Assembly: GCF_002101555.1 (NCBI RefSeq)
Contig: NZ_LQOL01000099.1
Location: 112,768-176,767, forward strand
Source of the DNA: Mycolicibacterium canariasense
GTDB taxonomy: Bacteria > Actinomycetota > Actinomycetes > Mycobacteriales > Mycobacteriaceae
Reading direction: 5' to 3'
DNA length: 64,000 bases
Notes under the pieces: generated by a model
Databases searched by the model: none
The model's input: only the letters and a program-made list of their open reading frames with translations
What the model was told of the DNA's origin: nothing
Part shown: positions 16,481 through 24,883 of the stretch, one piece after another
Position numbering within the stretch: the stretch's first letter is position 1
How the letters are laid out: the number at the start of each line of letters is the position of its first letter
Translations under genes and position numbers: made by a program

Positions 16481-16921
16481 ATGACCCTGCGTTACGACGA
16501 ACCGAGCCGGACCGCCAAGGCGGGCAATCAGCTGATCCGCTGGCTCGCCGAGGCCGGCATCAGCATCGCCGGCACCCGGGCGCTGCGCGTCCGCGGCCGG
16601 CGCACCGGGCGATGGCAGGCCGTGGTGGTCAACGTGCTCAGCGTGGACGGCCGCGACTACCTGGTCTCACCGCGCGGCAACACCCAATGGGCCCGCAATG
16701 CGCGGGCCGCGGGGTCGGTCCAGCTGGGACCGTGGTGGCGACGACGGCAGGTCAGGGCTGTCGAAATTCCCGACGCCGCCAAACCGGAACTGGTGAAGCG
16801 CTACCTCGACCGCTGGTTCTGGGAGGTCAAGGGTCACATCGGCGGCTTGACACCGGATGCCACCGACGCCGAGCTGCGGGTGAAGACGGTCTCGATACCG
16901 GTGTTCGAATTGGTCGACTGA
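16481..16921 (+). CDS. Deazaflavin (F420)-dependent nitroreductase family protein (DUF385)
   Basis: A 146-residue protein of the Ddn-like, F420-binding split-barrel family. Family features are TGRWQAVVVNVLSVDGRDYLVSPRG and the NTQWARNARAAG segment (about residues 43-80), which contact the deazaflavin in characterised members. Such enzymes reduce quinones or nitro compounds with reduced F420; the substrate here is unknown. GGAGGAATTTC stands just upstream of the ATG. The upstream TetR gene diverges and probably controls it. Its last 88 bp overlap the 3' end of the convergent protease gene. Confidence 0.85.
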   Translation: MTLRYDEPSRTAKAGNQLIRWLAEAGISIAGTRALRVRGRRTGRWQAVVVNVLSVDGRDYLVSPRGNTQWARNARAAGSVQLGPWWRRRQVRAVEIPDAAKPELVKRYLDRWFWEVKGHIGGLTPDATDAELRVKTVSIPVFELVD

Positions 16922-17598
16922 ATCGCGGTGGCCTCGATGATCTGCTGCCCGGTGGACTCGAACGAGACGGCCGCGGGCAGCTGCCCCCAGGTGCTGTTGA
17001 ACAACCCGATGATCACCGCGCGACCGTCGGCCGTCGGCACGTACACCGGGCCGCCCGAATCGCCCTTCTGGCTGACCACGCCGTTGGTCATGGTGAACCA
17101 CCCGTTGTTCACGGCGTTGATGGTGCCGCAGGTCTCGCCGGTGACGATGCCGAAGTGGCAGACCGGCTGACCCGGCTTCTGCACCGCCAACTCCGGGTCG
17201 GACACCAGCGCACGGCCGCCGGGCAGCACATCGACCAGCTGCACGTCGGGGGCCAGCGCGATGGCCTCCCAGTCGGTGATCTGGTAATCGGCGGTGATGG
17301 TCGCGCCGTCAGGGGTGTTGTCCCTGGACAGGGTCACCGCGCCGATGACATTGCCGTCCCGGTCGGTGACCGGTCCGTCGCCGCGGCAGTGACCGGCCGT
17401 CAGCGCTGAGCGCGACGCCATGTCGACATAACCGAGGGTGCACATGGTGCTGCCCTGCCGTATCTCCATGCCGGGATAGACGGTGGGACCGGGATTGACT
17501 CCCGGACTGGCACCCGGATTGGCGAATGCGGGGGCGGCGGCCACCGGCGCACCGGCCGCGAGAACGGCAACGAGGATGCTCAACAGACGTGCGCGCAC
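16834..17598 (-). CDS. Secreted trypsin-like serine protease homologue (Rv1815-like)
   Basis: A 254-residue exported protein. A signal peptide is clear (LLSILVAVLAAGAPVAAAPAFA). The chymotrypsin-like fold is marked by ALTAGHC (catalytic His) and QKGDSGGPV (catalytic Ser), with paired cysteines around CTLGY/GHC and VCHFGIVTGETC. GTG at 17596-17598 follows GGAGGGATTC and fits best; a frame extends to 17619. The C-terminal 30 or so residues are encoded antisense to the nitroreductase gene and are longer than I expect for this family, so the ancestral stop may have been lost. Substrate and protease activity are not established. Confidence 0.82.
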   Translation of the reverse strand: MRARLLSILVAVLAAGAPVAAAPAFANPGASPGVNPGPTVYPGMEIRQGSTMCTLGYVDMASRSALTAGHCRGDGPVTDRDGNVIGAVTLSRDNTPDGATITADYQITDWEAIALAPDVQLVDVLPGGRALVSDPELAVQKPGQPVCHFGIVTGETCGTINAVNNGWFTMTNGVVSQKGDSGGPVYVPTADGRAVIIGLFNSTWGQLPAAVSFESTGQQIIEATAIQSTNSNTGIETVFTRSSASVASGVKPPM

Positions 17599-17688
17599 GA
17601 ATCCCTCCGATCCCTCCATCCGCGGTGAGTCCGACGCTACCGGGATGCTGAGGTGTAGATCGGGTAACGGCCCGATCCCGTTACAACA

Positions 17689-17723
17689 ACGCCGGCCCGG
17701 ACGGCAAGAATCCGGGCCGGCGT
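17689..17723 (-). terminator. Strong hairpin after the lectin gene
   Basis: ACGCCGGCCCGGA (17689-17701) pairs perfectly with TCCGGGCCGGCGT (17711-17723) over a 9-nt loop, 14 bp past the stop of the lectin gene. No T-run follows, as is common for mycobacterial terminator hairpins. Confidence 0.6.
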
Positions 17724-17736
17724 GTCGCGAGGGAAA

Positions 17737-18378
17737 TTACGGAATGGTCAGAACCTGACCCGGGTGGATCAGATCGGGGTTCGGCACCCCGCTCGCATCG
17801 GCGATTCGCTGGTACTGGTTCCCGTCACCGTAGAACCGCTCGGAGATCGCCCACAGCGTGTCCCCCGGCACGACGGTGTAGGTGCGCGGCGCCGGCGGCG
17901 CCTCGGGTGCTGGGGGCTCCGGCGCGGAGGCAGGCTCGGCCGGGGCCTCCTGGGCAGCCAGTTCGACGTCCGGATCGGCCGGTGCGGGCTCGGCGACCGG
18001 CGGCGCGGGCGGCGCCTCATCGGTAGCCGGCGGCGACGGCGCCTCATCGGTATCGGTCCCCGACGCCCAGGCCACCCCGTCGAATCCGTACAACACCAGA
18101 TTGCGGTCGTTCTGCAAGATCAGGCGCACATCCTTGGCACCCTTGGTGTCGCTGTGCCACACCGGCTTGTCCGGGGTGTACAGGACGAAATTGCCATCCT
18201 CCTGCACCTCGGCGCGCACCACGTTCTGGCCGTTGGTCTCGGTGGACCAGACGGCGGTGTCACCGCTGTACAGCACGAAATTGCCGTCGTCCTGCAATGT
18301 CGCCCGGTAGGCGCCGTTCTCGGACGTCAGCGATTGACCCTGCTCCAGCTTCTCCCCTTTGTGCAGCCTGTCTCCCAT
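17737..18378 (-). CDS. Bulb-type mannose-binding lectin with C-terminal LysM domain
   Basis: A 213-residue protein with two modules. Residues 1-108 form a B-lectin domain with three mannose-site motifs of the QxDxNxVxY type (LQDDGNFVLY, VQEDGNFVLY, LQNDRNLVLY). A Pro/Ala/Glu-rich linker (about 110-165) leads to a LysM peptidoglycan-binding domain (TYTVVPGDTLWAISERFY to the end). No signal peptide is visible, so the route to the cell surface is unclear. A lectin of this architecture is known from M. smegmatis. One mannose motif is altered (NDRNL), which may weaken that site. Confidence 0.88.
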   Translation of the reverse strand: MGDRLHKGEKLEQGQSLTSENGAYRATLQDDGNFVLYSGDTAVWSTETNGQNVVRAEVQEDGNFVLYTPDKPVWHSDTKGAKDVRLILQNDRNLVLYGFDGVAWASGTDTDEAPSPPATDEAPPAPPVAEPAPADPDVELAAQEAPAEPASAPEPPAPEAPPAPRTYTVVPGDTLWAISERFYGDGNQYQRIADASGVPNPDLIHPGQVLTIP

Positions 18379-18492
18379 GTCGCTCTCCCCTTCGTCTCGA
18401 CGGTTGACGGGGCCTGAGCCTACTGAGAAAAAGCGGCCACGGGGCCGGTTGCGCTCTGCCGAAGCCGAACACTTGGCGAACTTTGTGTGCGG

Positions 18493-19890
18493 TCAGGAAT
18501 CGAATCCCAGACCCAGCCGGTCCAGGGTGCGCAACAGCAGGTTGCGCCGTCCCGCCGAGTGGTCGGCCCGGTCCAGCGACCACCGGGTGGCCTGGATGCC
18601 GACACTGGCCAGCGGTTCCGGCGGGAACGGCAGCGGCTTGCGCCGAACCATCTCCAATTCCGTCCGGGCCGTCGGCTTTCCATCCAGCAAGTCCAGACAT
18701 ACGTCGGCGGCGAATCGGGTGGCACCCACCCCGAGGCCGGTGAAGCCGTTGACGTAGGCGACCCGGCCGCCGTGCGCGGTGCCCCAATGGGCGCAGAACC
18801 GGGTATTGGTGTCGATGGCCCCGGCCCACCGATGGGTGAACCGGACATCGTCGAGTTGGGGGAAGGTCAGGAAGAAGTGCGCGGCCAGCCGGCGGTAGGT
18901 CTGCGGACGGTCCTCATAGGCCGGATCGACGCGGCGACCGAAGTGGTAGACGGCGTCGTAACCACCCCACACGATGCGGTTGTCCGCCGTCCGGCGGTAG
19001 TAGTGAAACTGGTTGGCGCAGTCGCCGATTCCCTGCCGGTTGCGCCAGCCGATCCGGTCCAGCTGGGCATCGGACAGCGGCTCGGTGGCCAGCACGTAGT
19101 CGTAGACCGGCACGGTGTACCACCGGTTCCGGCGCAGCAGGCTGCGAAAGACATTGGTGGCCAACACCACCCGCTGGGCCGTGATCACGCCCGCACCGGT
19201 GTCCACCCGCGTCCCCGATCCCGTCGCCTGTAGCGACAACGCCCGGGTGTGTTCGTGTATCTGCACCCCGCCCTCGGCCGCCGCCCGGGCCAGTTCCAGT
19301 GCCAGCTTGGCCGGATGCACGATCGCCACGCTGTCGGCCTCGAACAGACCGGCCAGATACGTCGGCGACGCCACTTCCGCGCGCACCTGCGCCTGATCCA
19401 GGAACGTCCCGGTGTCGGCGGCGGCCAACTCGCTCACCTGGTGCGGTTCGGTGGCCACCGTCAGCATGCCGGTGCGCTCCCACTGCACGTCCAGGCCCAG
19501 CCGCTCGATATCGGCGGCCATCCCGTCCAGGTTCTCCATGCCCATCGCCTCGAGCACGTCGATCTCGCGCGGCCAGCGCGATCTCCCGTTCTCATGGCCG
19601 TGCGTCAGGCTGGCCTCGACGAATCCACCGTTGCGACCCGATGCCGCCCAGCCGATCCGCTCCCCCTCGATCAGCACGATGCGCTGGCCGGGGTTGCGCC
19701 GGGCGGCCTGCACCGCCGTCCACAACCCGGTGTAGCCGCCGCCGACGATCAACAGGTCGCACGTGACGGCGCCCGACAGCGCCGGGTGATGCGGGCGGGG
19801 AATGTCGAGCCACATCGACCCGAAAGTGCTGGCGTCCAACGACCGCGCGATCAATGCGGGGTCGACGGGGGCGTCGAAGGCGGTTTTCAC
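18493..19890 (-). CDS. FAD-dependent amino acid/amine oxidase (DAO family)
   Basis: A 465-residue flavoenzyme of the D-amino-acid oxidase/GlpD superfamily, close to the putrescine or gamma-glutamylputrescine oxidase type. It has the dinucleotide motif LLIVGGGYTGLW (about residues 46-57), the flavin loop GRNGGFVEASLTHG and the C-terminal FTGLGVGATRFAADVCLDLL. The substrate is not certain; secondary or primary amines are likely. Its ATG overlaps the stop of the antiporter gene by 4 bp, so it is coupled to a KhtTU-like cation/proton antiporter, an uncommon pairing. The 114-bp gap after it precedes the lectin gene. Confidence 0.8.
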   Translation of the reverse strand: MKTAFDAPVDPALIARSLDASTFGSMWLDIPRPHHPALSGAVTCDLLIVGGGYTGLWTAVQAARRNPGQRIVLIEGERIGWAASGRNGGFVEASLTHGHENGRSRWPREIDVLEAMGMENLDGMAADIERLGLDVQWERTGMLTVATEPHQVSELAAADTGTFLDQAQVRAEVASPTYLAGLFEADSVAIVHPAKLALELARAAAEGGVQIHEHTRALSLQATGSGTRVDTGAGVITAQRVVLATNVFRSLLRRNRWYTVPVYDYVLATEPLSDAQLDRIGWRNRQGIGDCANQFHYYRRTADNRIVWGGYDAVYHFGRRVDPAYEDRPQTYRRLAAHFFLTFPQLDDVRFTHRWAGAIDTNTRFCAHWGTAHGGRVAYVNGFTGLGVGATRFAADVCLDLLDGKPTARTELEMVRRKPLPFPPEPLASVGIQATRWSLDRADHSAGRRNLLLRTLDRLGLGFDS

Positions 19891-21032
19891 CCCGCCACAC
19901 TACGGGGCGCCCCGGCGAACCTCGTCAGTACCGGCCCGACGATGGCCAGCACGAACACATACGGGGTGGCGACCGCCTCGACCGCGGGCACGGTTGCCCC
20001 GACCAGGCCGATGATGACGAGCGAGAATTCGCCGCGCACGATCAAGGCCGTCCCGGCCCGCAATTGGCCCGGGCGGGCCACGTCGTCGCGGCGGGCGGCG
20101 AACATGCCCGTCGCCACCTTGGTGCCCGCGGTGACGACGGCCAGCGCCAGCGCGGCCGGCAACATCGGAATCAGGTCGGCCGGATTCACCGACAGCCCGA
20201 TCGCCAGGAAGAAGATGGCGGCGAAGAGATCCCGCAGCGGACCGAGCACCATGCGGGCCCGGTCCGCCGCCTCGCCCGTCAGGGTCAGCCCCACCAGGAA
20301 GGCACCGACAGCCGCCGAGGCATGGATCAGTTCGGCGAGCGCGGCGACGATCAGCGTCAGCCCCATGATCCGCAGCAGCAGTTGTTCGTTGTCCGGGTGG
20401 GCGACCAGCCGGCCCACCAGGTGGCCCCATCGGTAGGAGGCCACGAAGGCCAACACCAGTGCCGAGACGGCGATCCCCATCCCGAACACGGCATGCGCCA
20501 AGCTGCCGCCGGCCGCGAGCACGGCCAGCAGCGGGAGGTAGGCGGCCATCGCGAAATCCTCGAGTACCAGGATGGACAGCACCGCGGGTGTCTCCCGGTT
20601 GCCGAGCCGGCGCAGGTCGTCGAGCAGCCGGGCAATCACCCCCGACGAGGAGATGTAGGTGACCCCGGCCAGGGCCAGGATGCCGACCCCGCCGACGCCG
20701 AGCAGCCAGCCGGCGATGGCACCGGGTACCGCGTTGAGGATCAGGTCCACCCACGCCGAAGGCAGATGGCGGCGCAGGCTGGCGGCGAACTCGCCGATGG
20801 AGAACTCCAGTCCCAGGGTGAGCAGCAGCAGCACCACGCCGATCGTCGCCCCGGTGGTGACGAACTCGTCGGCGGCCGGGATGTGCGCCACCCCGCCCTC
20901 CCCGAGGGCCAGGCCGGCGGCCAGATACAGCGGGATCGGCGACAGCGCGAACCGGCGTGCCGCGGTGCCGAGCACGGTGAGCACGGCCAGGATGATGCCG
21001 AGCTCCAGTAGCAGTGCCGCCGACACTTGCAC
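19887..21032 (-). CDS. CPA2-family cation/proton antiporter (KhtU/KefB-like)
   Basis: A 381-residue membrane protein with about 12 hydrophobic segments and the CPA2 hallmarks LYLAAGLALGEGG, LLLLTLGLEFS, ITYISSSGVIARLL-like and AVGAFLVGL. It lacks a cytoplasmic nucleotide-binding domain of its own. The gene 16 bp upstream encodes a TrkA-C-type regulatory subunit, as in the potassium/ammonium-proton antiporter KhtTU. The transported ion is inferred. It overlaps the downstream amine-oxidase gene by 4 bp; oxidation of amines releases ammonium, which such antiporters can move. Confidence 0.85.
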   Translation of the reverse strand: MQVSAALLLELGIILAVLTVLGTAARRFALSPIPLYLAAGLALGEGGVAHIPAADEFVTTGATIGVVLLLLTLGLEFSIGEFAASLRRHLPSAWVDLILNAVPGAIAGWLLGVGGVGILALAGVTYISSSGVIARLLDDLRRLGNRETPAVLSILVLEDFAMAAYLPLLAVLAAGGSLAHAVFGMGIAVSALVLAFVASYRWGHLVGRLVAHPDNEQLLLRIMGLTLIVAALAELIHASAAVGAFLVGLTLTGEAADRARMVLGPLRDLFAAIFFLAIGLSVNPADLIPMLPAALALAVVTAGTKVATGMFAARRDDVARPGQLRAGTALIVRGEFSLVIIGLVGATVPAVEAVATPYVFVLAIVGPVLTRFAGAPRSVAG

Positions 21033-21048
21033 GGATCAGCCCCCCGGC

Positions 21049-21531
21049 TCAGCCGTCGACGACGATGTTGCTGACGCCGGAGATACCCTCCTCGGTGCCG
21101 ATCACCACCAGCACGTCGCCGACCCGCAGTGGCTCGGCCGGACCCGGCGAGGCCAGCACCTCTTCGTCGCGCACGATGGCGACGATCGACGCACCGGTGC
21201 GGGTCCGCGCCCGGGTGTCACCCAACGGCCGGTCGACGAACGGGCTGCCCTCCGGGATGTGCACCTGGCCGGCATCGAGTCCGGGCACCTCGCGGGTCAG
21301 ATCGGCGAACCGTTCGGCGATCCGCGGCGCGCCCAGGATCTGGGCCAGCGCCTCGGCTTCTTCGTCGGTGAGCCGGAACATCTCCCTGGCCTGATCCGGG
21401 TCCTGCTTGGGATAAACCACCAACTCGAATTCGCCGCTGCGCCGGGCCACCACCCCGATCCGGTCCCCGGTGCGGGTATCGAATTCGAACCGCAGCCCGA
21501 CGCCGGGAAGCAGGACTTCCTTGACATCCAT
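21049..21531 (-). CDS. KhtT-like regulatory subunit with TrkA-C domain
   Basis: A 160-residue soluble protein. The C-terminal half is a TrkA-C (RCK-C) domain, GASIVAIVRDEEVLASPGP and LRVGDVLVVIGTEEGI, that gates partner antiporters on ligand binding. The N-terminal half (VLLPGVGLRFEFDTRTGDRI) is the KhtT-type N domain. ATG at 21529-21531 follows AGGATGG; longer frames upstream run into the desaturase gene and are not supported. Directly followed by the antiporter, it forms a two-component system with it. Confidence 0.85.
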   Translation of the reverse strand: MDVKEVLLPGVGLRFEFDTRTGDRIGVVARRSGEFELVVYPKQDPDQAREMFRLTDEEAEALAQILGAPRIAERFADLTREVPGLDAGQVHIPEGSPFVDRPLGDTRARTRTGASIVAIVRDEEVLASPGPAEPLRVGDVLVVIGTEEGISGVSNIVVDG

Positions 21532-21566
21532 GCGCCCATCCTGGCCGAATGCGGCTGCGCCCGCCG

Positions 21567-22472
21567 CTACTTCGGTGAAACCGCGGCTTCGCGCGGCGAC
21601 CAGCCCGGCGGCCCGAACGCATAGCCGAGCCGGTCCCGCCATCGCCGCGCCGACCGGACGTCGCGGGCAATGGCCAGGTATTCGTGGGTCTGCAGCGTCC
21701 AGATGTTGTAACTGTCGACCTGTTTGGTCAGCCCGTAGTGCGGCCGGAACTCCTCGGCTTGGAAGGTGCCGAACAGCCGGTCCCACAGGATGAAGACGCC
21801 GCCGTAGTTGCGGTCCAGGTACAGCCGGTCCATGCCGTGGTGCACCCGGTGGTGCGACGGCGTGTTGAACACGAATTCGAGCGGCCGCCATAGTTTGTCG
21901 ATACGTTCGGTGTGCACCCAGAACTGATAGATCAGGTTCACCGAGAAGCTGGCGAACACCATCCACGGAGGAACACCCAGCAGTGGCAACGGGATCCACA
22001 TCAAGATCTCGCCGCTGTTGTTCCACTTCTGGCGCAGTGCGGTGGCGAAGTTGAAGTACTGGCTGGAGTGGTGGGCCTGATGGGTGGCCCAGATCAGCCG
22101 CACCCGGTGCGCGATGCGGTGATAGGTGTAGAACAACAGGTCGACGCCGACCAGCGCGATGACCCACGTGTACCACCGGGTGGCCGACAGGTGCCAGGGC
22201 GCAAGGTAGGCGTAGATGGCCGAATAAGCCAGCAGCGCACCACCTTTCCAGGCGGCAGTGGTGGCCACCGAGACCAGTCCCATCGACAGGCTGGCCCACG
22301 CGTCGCGGCGCGAGTAGGCGCCGGCGGCCGGGCGCTCCCCTGCGAGGGTCTCCAGCTTGCGCGCGGCCGTCCACTCCAGCACCAGCAACAGCAGGAAGAA
22401 CGGGATGGCGAACAACACCGGGTCACGCATCGGCGCCGGCAGCGCGTCCAGCAACACGCGGATACCGTCCAT
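21567..22472 (-). CDS. Sterol desaturase/fatty acid hydroxylase family protein (Rv1814/Erg3-like)
   Basis: A 301-residue integral membrane di-iron enzyme. The histidine clusters are present in order: HRIAH (about 117-121), HQAHH (130-134) and HRVHH (about 208-212), with four to five membrane helices around them. Members hydroxylate or desaturate lipid substrates; the substrate of the mycobacterial Erg3 protein is not known to me. It occupies the position of Rv1814 next to the Rv1815-1817-like genes, although three antiporter-operon genes and the lectin gene are inserted here. Confidence 0.87.
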   Translation of the reverse strand: MDGIRVLLDALPAPMRDPVLFAIPFFLLLLVLEWTAARKLETLAGERPAAGAYSRRDAWASLSMGLVSVATTAAWKGGALLAYSAIYAYLAPWHLSATRWYTWVIALVGVDLLFYTYHRIAHRVRLIWATHQAHHSSQYFNFATALRQKWNNSGEILMWIPLPLLGVPPWMVFASFSVNLIYQFWVHTERIDKLWRPLEFVFNTPSHHRVHHGMDRLYLDRNYGGVFILWDRLFGTFQAEEFRPHYGLTKQVDSYNIWTLQTHEYLAIARDVRSARRWRDRLGYAFGPPGWSPREAAVSPK

Positions 22473-22491
22473 GGCGGTCAGCCTAGGTGGC

Positions 22492-24018
22492 TCACCGGAA
22501 ACTCAGCACCTCGGCACCCCAGGTCACCCGCTGGGCCCGGTCCGGGTCGGCGACCACCTCGTCCTCGCGGCCGATGATCAGGGTGGCCCGCTCGTCGGGT
22601 CGGTACTCCGGCCAGGCGGGGTGTTGCGGGCCGGCGTCCGGTCCGGCACCTGAGGCAAACCCGGTCCACCGGGCACGCATCCGCTCCGACACCGCCGCAC
22701 CGGCCGCCAGGCCGCCGAGTTTGAAGGTCGGGTCTTTCGGCCCCATCACCAGATTGCCCCACACATAGGGCAATTCGGTGGCGTGGGCGGCATCCAGGCG
22801 CAGTAGTTTCAGCATCAGGGTGGCCCAGTCGAACCGGTACATGTACACCGGCGCCACAGCGCTGTGGCCTTCGGCGAACCAGATGGACGGCATCCGGAAG
22901 CCGACGTCACGAGCCACCCCGAGCGCGGGTTTGCGACCTCGGCCGCGGTAGACGGCGGTGATCTCCTCCTCGGTGGGGATCTGCACACCGGGCTGTTCGG
23001 TGGCGATCGCGGCGAACATGTCGCGCAGCGTATGCGGGGCGATCGGCATCAACGGCGAGCGCATCCATCGGAACAGGGCGGCCTCGTGCCGGTTGGTCCC
23101 GATGATCAGCGGCACCGGGTGGGTACGGCCGGCGCGGGCGGCCTGTGCTGGGTAATCCGGCACCAGGTCGCCGTCGACGATCGGGACGAACGCCAGGGTG
23201 CCGGGGAAGCGCCGGGGCACATCGTTGTAGAGCCGCTTGGATGCGGCGATGACCCGTTCCACGGGGATATCGCGCAGCCGGTCGGTCTCGCCGGGCCGCA
23301 CGCCGAGGCGGTCGAGGAACTGCTCGGCGATCCGGCGGGCCCGGTCCCGGTCGTAGACGGAGGTGACGGGCGCACTCTGGGCGATGGCGCGGTGGAACAA
23401 CCCGGCGGCAGCTGGACTGGCCATCAACGTGGTGAGGATGCCCGCTCCGGCGGATTCACCGAACAGCGTGACATTGCTCGGGTCGCCGCCGAACGCGGCG
23501 ATATTGTCCTGCACCCATCGCAGGGCCGAAAGGACGTCGCGCACACCGATATTGGTGTCGAACCCGGGGCCGAACGAGGACAGGTCCAGAAATCCCAGCG
23601 CGCCGAGCCGGTAGTTCATGGTCACCACCACGACATCCCCGCCGCCGGCGAGTTCGCGGCCGCGGTACAGCGGCTGGGCCGACGATCCGAGCGCGTAGGC
23701 GCCGCCGTGCACCCACACCATGACGGGCTTGGCGCCGCCGGACGTCGACGGCGCCCACACGTTCAGCGTCAGGCAGTCACCGCCCTGCGGTGCACCCAGG
23801 TCCAGCGGGATGTGCGGATCGGTCTGCTGCGGGCACACCGGGCCGAAGCGGGTGGCGTCGGCGGGTTCGGTCCAGCGTTGCGGCGGCACGGGCGCGCGCC
23901 AGCGCAGTTCACCCACCGGGGGCGCGGCATAGCGGATGCCCAGCCACTGCCGGACGATGCCGTCGTCGATTCCGCGGACGGGGCCGTATCCGGTGACGGT
24001 GTCGGTATCGGGGATCAC
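22492..24018 (-). CDS. Type B carboxylesterase
   Basis: A 508-residue alpha/beta-hydrolase of the esterase/lipase type B family. It has the oxyanion segment VMVWVHGGAYALGS (about residues 99-112), the nucleophile elbow TLFGESAGAG (serine near residue 190) and the family marker EDCLTLNV in the variant form GDCLTLNV. There is no signal peptide, so it is probably cytoplasmic. The natural ester is unknown. GTG at 24016-24018 follows GGGAGGCACTT. The desaturase gene follows 19 bp later on the same strand. Confidence 0.88.
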   Translation of the reverse strand: MIPDTDTVTGYGPVRGIDDGIVRQWLGIRYAAPPVGELRWRAPVPPQRWTEPADATRFGPVCPQQTDPHIPLDLGAPQGGDCLTLNVWAPSTSGGAKPVMVWVHGGAYALGSSAQPLYRGRELAGGGDVVVVTMNYRLGALGFLDLSSFGPGFDTNIGVRDVLSALRWVQDNIAAFGGDPSNVTLFGESAGAGILTTLMASPAAAGLFHRAIAQSAPVTSVYDRDRARRIAEQFLDRLGVRPGETDRLRDIPVERVIAASKRLYNDVPRRFPGTLAFVPIVDGDLVPDYPAQAARAGRTHPVPLIIGTNRHEAALFRWMRSPLMPIAPHTLRDMFAAIATEQPGVQIPTEEEITAVYRGRGRKPALGVARDVGFRMPSIWFAEGHSAVAPVYMYRFDWATLMLKLLRLDAAHATELPYVWGNLVMGPKDPTFKLGGLAAGAAVSERMRARWTGFASGAGPDAGPQHPAWPEYRPDERATLIIGREDEVVADPDRAQRVTWGAEVLSFR

Positions 24019-24215
24019 AAGTGCCTCCCATCGGTTCGATGCCCAACCACACCACGGTAGCGGCGACGGCCCGCCGATAGCCCGCGGAGAGATTCATTCG
24101 CCGTGGACGCAACCCTGTCGGAGCCGTCACACGGGGCCTGACCTCGCCGCTCATCGGGCAACCACACCCTTGGCCACCGCGACCGGGCCGCGCTCTGGCG
24201 GTCGACGCGGCCCGC

Positions 24216-24227
24216 TACGTTAGCGAC
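24216..24227 (+). promoter_or_regulatory. Candidate leaderless -10 element, SMR operon
   Basis: TACGTT at 24216-24221 stands 6 bp before the GTG at 24228 with no ribosome binding site between, consistent with leaderless transcription. Confidence 0.4.
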
Positions 24228-24560
24228 GTGCGGAAGTGGCTACTGCTGGGCGGTGCGATAGCGGTCGAGGTTGCGGCGACATTGTCGTTGCGGGCATCCC
24301 AGGAGCACGCTGCCTGGCTCGTGGTGGTGGTCGTCGGGTACACCGGGGCGTTCGCGTTGATGGCCGCGGTGCTGCGCACGGGCATGCCCGTGGGTGTGGC
24401 TTACGGCATCTGGGGTGCGGTGGGCACCGCGGTGACGGCCACCGTCGCCGCGGTGCTCTTCGGTGAGCCGTTCACCTGGCCCGTCGTGGTCGGGATCGGG
24501 CTCATCATCGCCGGCGTGCTGCTCGTCGAATTCGGTTCGCATGCCGGGTCTTCCACATGA
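24228..24560 (+). CDS. SMR-family efflux subunit A
   Basis: A 110-residue four-helix small multidrug resistance protein. The membrane-embedded glutamate is present in GGAIAVEVAATLSLR (E14 region), and PVGVAYGIWGAVGTA and EPFTWPVVVGIGLIIAGVLLVE are family-typical. It overlaps the next SMR gene by 4 bp, so the two probably form a heterodimeric exporter for cationic compounds or guanidinium-like substrates. The substrate cannot be read from the sequence. Confidence 0.88.
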   Translation: MRKWLLLGGAIAVEVAATLSLRASQEHAAWLVVVVVGYTGAFALMAAVLRTGMPVGVAYGIWGAVGTAVTATVAAVLFGEPFTWPVVVGIGLIIAGVLLVEFGSHAGSST

Positions 24561-24883
24561 TGTGGTGGGCACTGGCCGGTGCCATCGGGGTCGAGGTGCT
24601 GGCCACCCTCGCGTTACGCGCCTCCGACGGATTCCGGCGCAAGGTGTGGTTGGTGCCGGTGGCCACCGGGTACATCCTGTCGTTCACCCTGCTGTGGCTG
24701 ACGCTGTCGCTGGGCATGCCGGTGGGCATCGCCTACGGCGTGTGGACGGCGTGCGGGGTGGCACTGGTGGCCGTGGTGGCCCGGGCGGTCTTCGGTGATC
24801 CGCTGACCTGGCGGATGATGCTGGGCATCGCCTTGATCATGGCGGGGGTGCTGACGATCGAGCTGGGCGCCGCCCCGCACTGA
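24557..24883 (+). CDS. SMR-family efflux subunit B
   Basis: A 108-residue SMR protein with the conserved glutamate in GAIGVEVLATLALR, and PVGIAYGVWTACGVA and GIALIMAGVLTIEL as in its partner. The subunits differ clearly in sequence and in loop charge (FRRK in loop 1 here), as expected for paired SMR proteins that insert in opposite orientations. It ends 47 bp inside the 3' end of the convergent MFS gene. Confidence 0.88.
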   Translation: MMWWALAGAIGVEVLATLALRASDGFRRKVWLVPVATGYILSFTLLWLTLSLGMPVGIAYGVWTACGVALVAVVARAVFGDPLTWRMMLGIALIMAGVLTIELGAAPH

